From Sphingomonas sp. NFR04 (GTDB taxonomy: Bacteria > Pseudomonadota > Alphaproteobacteria > Sphingomonadales > Sphingomonadaceae), in contig NZ_FORV01000001.1 of NCBI RefSeq assembly GCF_900114095.1, positions 1,054,001 to 1,118,000 of the forward strand: a stretch of DNA of 64,000 nucleotides, written 5' to 3'. Within the stretch, counting starts at the first letter, position 1. The number at the start of each line of letters is the position of its first letter. Below the pieces are notes generated by a model. The model was not told the DNA's origin. It saw only the letters and a list, made by a program, of their open reading frames with translations, and searched no databases. Both the position numbers and the translations under genes were made by a program. Shown here in pieces: positions 56,234 through 64,000 of the stretch.

Positions 56234-56907
56234 AACGTTTCTGGAAGACCGTGACAATCGTCGACGGCGCGATCGCACTCGATGGCCGCCCCGTCCGCAC
56301 CCCTGCCCGCGCCGCGCTGACGCTGCCCACGCCGCAGCTGGCCGAAGCGGTGGCCGAGGAATGGCGCAGCGTCGGCGAGGAGATCGATCCCCGCGCAATG
56401 CCGCTGACGGGCCTCGCCAACGCCGCGATCGACCAGATCGCGCCGAACCCCGCCCCCTTCGCGGCGGACCTCGCCCGCTATGGCGAAAGCGACCTGCTCT
56501 GCTACCGGGCCGAGCTTCCCGAGCCGCTGGTCGAGCGCCAGGCTGCGCGATGGGACCCGCTGCTCGACTGGGCGCGTGCGCGCTACGACGTGCATTTCGA
56601 GACGACCGCCGGCGTCATGCATCGCCCGCAGCCGCCGGCGACGATCGCGCGATTGCAGGAGGTGGTAGCGGCGCTCGATCCATTCCGCCTCGCCGCACTG
56701 AGCCCGCTGGTCACGATCAGCGGCTCGCTGGTAGCGGCGCTGGCGCTGCTCGAAGGCGCCGTCGATCCCCAGACGATCTGGCGCGCCGCCCAGCTCGACG
56801 AGGACTGGCAAGCCGAACAATGGGGCGAGGACCCGCTGGCGGTACGGGCCCGCGAGGTCCGGCAGGCTGACTTCGACGCAGGCGTGCGATTCCTCAGCCT
56901 GCTGTAA
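56230..56907 (+). CDS. ATP12-family F1-ATPase assembly chaperone
   Basis: The protein has 225 residues. ATP12 binds the alpha subunit of F1 before assembly and is found in mitochondria and alphaproteobacteria. The pattern FWKTVTIVDGAIALDGRPVR at the start, LPLTGLANAAIDQIAP-like text (MPLTGLANAAIDQIA) and SGSLVAALALLEGAVDPQTI match. It is coupled with the two upstream genes. Confidence 0.88.
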   Translation: MKRFWKTVTIVDGAIALDGRPVRTPARAALTLPTPQLAEAVAEEWRSVGEEIDPRAMPLTGLANAAIDQIAPNPAPFAADLARYGESDLLCYRAELPEPLVERQAARWDPLLDWARARYDVHFETTAGVMHRPQPPATIARLQEVVAALDPFRLAALSPLVTISGSLVAALALLEGAVDPQTIWRAAQLDEDWQAEQWGEDPLAVRAREVRQADFDAGVRFLSLL

Positions 56908-56913
56908 GGCAGG

Positions 56914-57600
56914 TCAGAGAACGTCTGAGGATTCCCCGGTGGGGTCGCCGCGCTTCATCAGGCCGCGGATGAAGCCGATCAGGCCGGTCTGGCGCGAACG
57001 CTTGAGCCGTTCGGCCTTGAGGATGGTGTGGACCGCCTGGAAGCACGCATCGGCATCGTCGTTGACCAGGACGTAATCATAGCCGTCCCAGTGGCTCACC
57101 TCGTTCGAGGCGCGGGCCATGCGGTGGGCGATCACTTCGGGCGTGTCGGTCTGGCGGCCTTCCAGGCGGCGGTGCAGCTCGGCCATGGACGGCGGCAGGA
57201 TGAACACGCGGACCACGTCGCCGCCCATCGTCTGGTGGAGCTGCTGCGCACCCTGCCAGTCGATGTCGAACAGCATGTCGCGACCGGTGGCGAGCACCGC
57301 GTCCACGGGGCCCTTGGGGGTGCCGTAGCGATGCTTGAAGACGTGCGCCCATTCGATGAAATGGTGCTGCGAGACCATCTCGCGGAACCGCTCGACATCG
57401 ACGAACGTATAGTCGACCCCGTTCACCTCACCCGGCCGCGGCTCTCGCGTGGTCACCGAAACGGAGACGGCGAGATCGGGTTCGGCTGCCAGCAGCTTGC
57501 GGGCGATGGTCGACTTGCCGGCGCCCGAGGGCGAGGAAAGGACAAACAAAACCCCGCGGCGATGGAATCCATGCGGGTCGTTCTGGTGCGAATGGGCCAT
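56914..57600 (-). CDS. gmk: Guanylate kinase
   Basis: The protein has 228 residues. It phosphorylates GMP to GDP. The P-loop SSPSGAGKSTIARKL is near residues 22-36, TTREPRPGEVNGVDYTFVD (GMP site) near 52-70, and DIDWQGAQQLHQ near 113-124. ATG 57600 starts MAHSHQNDPHGFHRRGVLFV; the longer frame upstream is not conserved. The C-tail (RGDPTGESSDVL) is an extension. Confidence 0.96.
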   Translation of the reverse strand: MAHSHQNDPHGFHRRGVLFVLSSPSGAGKSTIARKLLAAEPDLAVSVSVTTREPRPGEVNGVDYTFVDVERFREMVSQHHFIEWAHVFKHRYGTPKGPVDAVLATGRDMLFDIDWQGAQQLHQTMGGDVVRVFILPPSMAELHRRLEGRQTDTPEVIAHRMARASNEVSHWDGYDYVLVNDDADACFQAVHTILKAERLKRSRQTGLIGFIRGLMKRGDPTGESSDVL

Positions 57601-57656
57601 GCGGGCCTTTGGCGTAGCGGCACCCGGGCCGTCAAGCCCGGGCACCGTTTGGCGGC

Positions 57657-57875
57657 TTACGCGCCCAGCCCCGTATCGGGACCGTGTTCGGTGGTCAGCT
57701 TGCGCTTGAGATAGGCCGCGCCCACCGCGCCCGCGCCGAGCACGAACGCCGCCGGCACCACGCGCTTGGCGACTTCCCAAGTCGCGACGCCGACCGCCGC
57801 GCCCACTGCGCCGCCCTCGCCGTCGCGCCGGTCGATCTTGCTGCCGATCCAGCCTGCAATCAACTTGCCGATCAT
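57657..57875 (-). CDS. Small membrane protein (72 aa) under stress promoter
   Basis: The protein has 72 residues. GGGAAGGAGA precedes the ATG at 57875. MIGKLIAGWIGSKIDRRDGE is followed by a Gly/Ala helix (GGAVGAAVGVATWEVAKR) and a second (VVPAAFVLGAGAVGAAYLKR) and a polar tail. It resembles YtxH-like stress proteins only in layout. The consensus EcfG promoter upstream makes it a likely general stress gene. Confidence 0.7.
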   Translation of the reverse strand: MIGKLIAGWIGSKIDRRDGEGGAVGAAVGVATWEVAKRVVPAAFVLGAGAVGAAYLKRKLTTEHGPDTGLGA

Positions 57876-57896
57876 TGTCTTCTCCTTCCCCGCAAG

Positions 57897-57921
57897 AACG
57901 GCGGTGCGGCGGCAGCGTTCC
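57897..57921 (-). promoter_or_regulatory. EcfG-type (general stress) promoter
   Basis: On the minus strand GGAAC, 16 bases, CGTT, a perfect consensus match, 22 bases before the ATG of the 72-residue membrane protein. Confidence 0.75.
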
Positions 57922-57940
57922 CGCCGCTCGCCGCAGCCGA

Positions 57941-59332
<1,392 letters not shown>

Positions 59333-59522
59333 GTGCTTCTCCGCTTGGTTTGTCCGCGATGTAGGCCGCCTGCCCCGCCCCACAACCCGTATGACAGTCG
59401 GCATTTCAGCGGCGGCGGCCAAGCCCTGAGAAACACTTGGTAACTTGCATTCCGGCGAAGGCAGCGCGCAAAGACACCGTGCCACCGGCGACAACAGCCG
59501 GGGCAACCGCAGGAGAAGAGCC

Positions 59523-59948
59523 ATGATCCCGTTGATTCTGGGGCTGCTGCTCGCCGCCCCCTTTTCCGAGATCGCGCACAGCGTGCGCATCGACCACCCC
59601 GCCGGCCCGGTCCATGCCGACTATCGCATGCGCGTCGACGTCCGCCACCAGCAGCTCGGCGTTGCCGCCCCCGGCGGTCGCGCCTCGACGCTGCGCTGCC
59701 GCTGGGAGGCCGATCTGGTGGTCGACCGGCACGCGCGCCACGCTGCCGGCACGCTCCAGCGCGCGCTGCGCCAGGAAGGTGTCGCCGCCGGCAGCCGTCC
59801 CGGCTGGTGCACCGCCAACCGCGCGGCGATCGCGAAGGACGTTGCCAGCGCGACCAAGGACATGCGAGGCGCGGTCGAAGCGCTCGCCGGCCAGGATGCC
59901 GAGATGCTGCGCGCCGAACTCGATCAAATAGGACGTGTAAACACCTGA
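59523..59948 (+). CDS. Exported protein of unknown function
   Basis: The protein has 141 residues. AGGAGAAGA lies before the ATG. A short signal ([20 protein letters not shown]) precedes a beta-rich N-half ([20 protein letters not shown]) and a helical, Ala-rich C-half. Two cysteines (LRCRWEA; GWCTAN) could pair. Its stop overlaps the next start, so it is cotranscribed with the TorF-like porin gene. I do not recognise the family. Confidence 0.72.
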   Translation: MIPLILGLLLAAPFSEIAHSVRIDHPAGPVHADYRMRVDVRHQQLGVAAPGGRASTLRCRWEADLVVDRHARHAAGTLQRALRQEGVAAGSRPGWCTANRAAIAKDVASATKDMRGAVEALAGQDAEMLRAELDQIGRVNT

Positions 59949-60688
59949 TGCGTATCCCGCTTACCGTTGCCGCCTTCGCCGCGCTCGCCCTTCCGCTCGC
60001 CGCCCAGGCCCAGGTCCTGCCCAAGGTCTCGGGCGGCGTCGAACTCTCGACCGACGAAAGCCGCCGCGGCCTGAGCTGGAGCGAGAACCAGCTCAGCGCC
60101 TCGGGTGACCTGTCCGCCGGCATCCTCGGCTTCGACGCCTCGGCACGCGTGGCGATGGTGCGCGAATCGCGCCGCCATGCCGGCGCCGACACGGTGTTCG
60201 ACCTGGAGGCTGGCCATGGCTTCGACATCGGCCTGTTCAAGCTGCGCGGCTTCGTCACCGGCCACGTCTTCACCGGCGCGGCGCGGGCCATGGACTATGT
60301 GGAAGTGGGCGCGGACGGCAGGTTCTCGCTCGGCCCGCTGCAGCTGAACGGCGGCGCGACCTACGCGCCGGACCAGGGGCCGATCGGCGGCGACAATCTC
60401 TACCTGCACGCGGGCGCCGCGGTGGGCGTGCCCTCGACGCCGTTCACCGTGTCGGGGTCGATCGGGCACACGACCGGCAGCACCGACGACCTTCGCGCGG
60501 CGCGGCTGCGCCCGACCGGCGATTACACCGATTGGCGGATCGGCGTGGAGCATGTCAGCGGGCCGCTGACGCTCGGCGTCGATTATGTCGGGACCGACAT
60601 CGACACCAACCGCGCGGTGTCGTCGCCGTACGCGGACCTGCGGCACAGCGGCAACCGCGTGCTGGGGCGGGCACGGCTGTCGTTCTGA
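59948..60688 (+). CDS. TorF-like putative porin
   Basis: The protein has 246 residues. A signal peptide ([22 protein letters not shown]) is followed by alternating beta strands: VSGGVELSTDESRRGLSWSE, the TorF-type start of small sphingomonad outer-membrane barrels, through to the C-terminal Phe (GRARLSF), a Bam signal. Channel specificity is unknown. Confidence 0.8.
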   Translation: MRIPLTVAAFAALALPLAAQAQVLPKVSGGVELSTDESRRGLSWSENQLSASGDLSAGILGFDASARVAMVRESRRHAGADTVFDLEAGHGFDIGLFKLRGFVTGHVFTGAARAMDYVEVGADGRFSLGPLQLNGGATYAPDQGPIGGDNLYLHAGAAVGVPSTPFTVSGSIGHTTGSTDDLRAARLRPTGDYTDWRIGVEHVSGPLTLGVDYVGTDIDTNRAVSSPYADLRHSGNRVLGRARLSF

Positions 60689-60697
60689 AGCGTGCTT

Positions 60698-60871
60698 CGA
60701 TCCTCCCCCTCGAGGGGGAGGATAGCGTAGCTTGGCAGCGTGCTGCCTAGCGAAGCTTGGAGAGGGTGAGCGGCTGCGCAGCTGCCGCGCGAGGCAGCGC
60801 CTCGCTTTGCCCCTCTCCCTCCCACCGCCTGCGGCGGCGGGCCCCTCCCTCTCCCCGGCGGGGAGAGGGTG
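60698..60871. repeat. Compound intergenic repeat, family A
   Basis: GATCCTCCCCCTCGAGGGGG starts it; GCAGCTGCCGCGCGAGGCAGC, CCACCGCCTGCGGCGG and CTCTCCCCGGCGGGGAGAG are further palindromes. It fills the gap between the porin gene and the convergent PCu(A)C gene and can act as a terminator both ways. Confidence 0.75.
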
Positions 60872-60880
60872 TTCTGGCCG

Positions 60881-61318
60881 CTACCGCTGCTCGGCGCCGG
60901 GCACCGCCACATCGGCCACCGCGGTCGCCTCGTGCCCGCTGGCGAAGTGGAGCGTCAGCGGCACCTTCTCGCCGGCATGGACATTGGGCACCAGCCCGAA
61001 CAGCATGACATGCTTGCCGCCGGGCGCGAACTTCACCTCGGAGCCGACCGGCAGGTCGAGGCTGGCGAGCTGGGTCATCTTCGCCATGCCGGCCGCGTCT
61101 TTGTCGCTCTCGTGAATCTCCGCCTTGTCGGCCGCGCGGGTCGAGACGCTGACCAGCGTTTCCGCCTCGCGCCCGCCGTGCAGCGTGAAATACGCCGCCC
61201 CCGGCTGGCCCGCCACCGCCGGCAGCCGAATCCACGCGCCATCCACCTTCACGCCGTCCGCCTGGGGCGAACACGCCCCCAGCCCTAGAACCGCTACAAG
61301 TCCCGCCAGAGTGCGCAT
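60881..61318 (-). CDS. Periplasmic copper chaperone PCu(A)C
   Basis: The protein has 145 residues. PCu(A)C proteins deliver Cu(I) to cytochrome oxidase. The signal ends in the lipobox LGAC (about residue 16). The copper motif H-(M)-x10-M-x21-H-x-M is present as EIHES, GMAKM and GGKHVMLFGL. It is convergent with the porin gene and divergent from dnaK. Confidence 0.9.
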   Translation of the reverse strand: MRTLAGLVAVLGLGACSPQADGVKVDGAWIRLPAVAGQPGAAYFTLHGGREAETLVSVSTRAADKAEIHESDKDAAGMAKMTQLASLDLPVGSEVKFAPGGKHVMLFGLVPNVHAGEKVPLTLHFASGHEATAVADVAVPGAEQR

Positions 61319-61367
61319 TCGGCATCCTCCCTCTTTGATTTGGGAAATCTTGTAGAAACCCAGGCGT

Positions 61368-61395
61368 CTTGCGGCAAGGCACGACGCACCTATAT
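61368..61395 (+). promoter_or_regulatory. Heat-shock (sigma-32) promoter of dnaK
   Basis: CTTG, 17 bases, CCTATAT: a match to the alphaproteobacterial sigma-32 consensus (CTTG-N17/18-CYTATNT). Transcription would start near 61402, about 94 bases before the dnaK ATG. Confidence 0.75.
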
Positions 61396-61495
61396 CCCCC
61401 CTCGGACATCTGGACGGCGGTCGCCTCTTCTGGGGCCGGCATCCAGGTAACGCTTATGAACCCTTTTGTTTCGATTGTGGGGGCCAACGAGGACC

Positions 61496-63418
<1,923 letters not shown>

Positions 63419-63424
63419 CTATTG

Positions 63425-63534
63425 CCCCTCCCTCTCCCCGCCGGGGAGAGGGCCGGGGATTGGGGGGAGCGGGCATGATCGATGCGATCCGGCATCGGTG
63501 TAGTTCCTCTCCCTGTCCCCTGATGGGGAGAGGG
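63425..63534. repeat. Intergenic inverted repeat, family A, between dnaK and dnaJ
   Basis: CTCTCCCCGCCGGGGAGAG is at the left, CTCTCCCTGTCCCCTGATGG with GGGGAGAGGG at the right. The linker has GCATGATCGATGCGATCCGGCATC, a further palindrome around GATCGATGCGATC. It separates dnaK and dnaJ. Confidence 0.7.
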
Positions 63535-63542
63535 CTTGCTGG

Positions 63543-64000
63543 ATGACCACCGAAGTCGATTATTACGAACTGCTCGAAATCGAGCGCACTGCGGACGATG
63601 CGACGATCAAGTCGTCCTACCGCAAGCTCGCGATGAAATATCACCCGGACAAGAATGCCGGGTGCAAGGATTCCGAGGCCAAGTTCAAGGCGATCAGCGA
63701 AGCCTATGACTGCCTGAAGGACCCCCAGAAGCGCGCAGCCTATGACCGCTTCGGGCATGCCGCCTTCCAGAACGGCGGCGGCGGCCATGCTGGCGGCCAG
63801 GGCGATTTCGGCGCGTTCAGCGACATTTTCGAAAGCGTGTTCGGCGAGTTCATGGGCGGCGGGCGCGGCGGCGGCCGGCCCCAGCGGCGCGGGGCGGACC
63901 TGCGCTACGACATGGAGATCTCGCTCGAACAGGCGTTCCACGGCCATTCGACCGACATCACCATCGATGTCTCGGGTCCCTGCGACAGCTGCCAGGGCTC
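63543..64000 (+). CDS. dnaJ: Chaperone DnaJ (Hsp40), cut by right edge
   Basis: The visible 152 codons begin [20 protein letters not shown]. The J domain has the HPD motif in YHPDKNAG (about 33-40) that stimulates DnaK ATPase. A Gly/Phe region ([20 protein letters not shown]) follows and then the start of the Cys-rich zinc domain (GPCDSCQG, first CxxC). The frame is open to base 64000. AGAGGG before the ATG is part of the repeat end. Confidence 0.95.
   Translation, partial: MTTEVDYYELLEIERTADDATIKSSYRKLAMKYHPDKNAGCKDSEAKFKAISEAYDCLKDPQKRAAYDRFGHAAFQNGGGGHAGGQGDFGAFSDIFESVFGEFMGGGRGGGRPQRRGADLRYDMEISLEQAFHGHSTDITIDVSGPCDSCQG

Overview
The window is a contiguous piece of a GC-rich alphaproteobacterial chromosome, almost certainly a sphingomonad (Sphingomonas or a close relative). 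The evidence is the alphaproteobacterial gene set (an ATP12-type F1-ATPase chaperone, a CTTG-N17-CCTATAT heat-shock promoter before dnaK, GGAAC-N16/17-CGTT EcfG-type promoters), the TorF-like porin, the RG-rich N-terminal extension of ribosomal protein S5, and many short inverted repeats between genes. No phage, insertion sequence, CRISPR array or rRNA operon was seen. One tRNA gene (Tyr, GTA) is present.

Layout. 1-6.2 kb: a cut-off lipoprotein gene, rph-rdgB (RNA and nucleotide-pool maintenance), a MarR-like regulator, small ORFs, tRNA-Tyr, an M28 peptidase, an RlmB-type rRNA methyltransferase and a lipoprotein. 6.2-14.7 kb: OsmC, a glycine-zipper lipoprotein, an Ala/Lys/Pro-rich membrane protein behind an EcfG-type promoter, glnD (nitrogen sensing), a VOC protein, an HExxH protein, an S9 prolyl oligopeptidase and a 42-residue membrane protein. 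14.8-36.8 kb: the str/S10/spc/alpha ribosomal super-cluster, all on the minus strand, in the order rpsL-rpsG-fusA-tuf, rpsJ, rplC to rpmD, rplO-secY-adk, rpsM-rpsK-rpoA-rplQ. 37-47 kb: bactofilin, a DUF4142 lipoprotein under an EcfG-type promoter, a bestrophin-like channel, a cobalamin riboswitch with btuB-btuF, a Fet4-like protein, a DUF985 cupin, a glycosyltransferase, stress-type small proteins and a TMEM175-like channel. 47-64 kb: recN, bamD, a mannose-6-phosphate isomerase, a TetR/SDR divergent pair with a palindromic operator, crcB-rluC, HAD-ATP12, gmk, fumC, a TorF-like porin, a PCu(A)C copper chaperone, and dnaK-dnaJ (dnaJ runs off the right edge).

Three layers of organisation stand out. 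First, the ribosomal super-cluster is not one compact operon. Terminator hairpins follow tuf, rpsJ, rpmD, adk and rplQ, good -35/-10 candidates precede rpsL, rplO, secY and rpsM, and inverted repeats sit in several of the spacers. A frameshifted two-domain NTF2-like gene of opposite orientation lies between rpmD and rplO, a junction that is normally tight. Second, three consensus GGAAC-N16/17-CGTT promoters, plus several one-mismatch versions, precede small envelope or basic proteins; this looks like a slice of the general stress regulon. Third, two families of intergenic inverted repeats recur at eleven or more places. All assignments come from reading the sequence; no database search was run.
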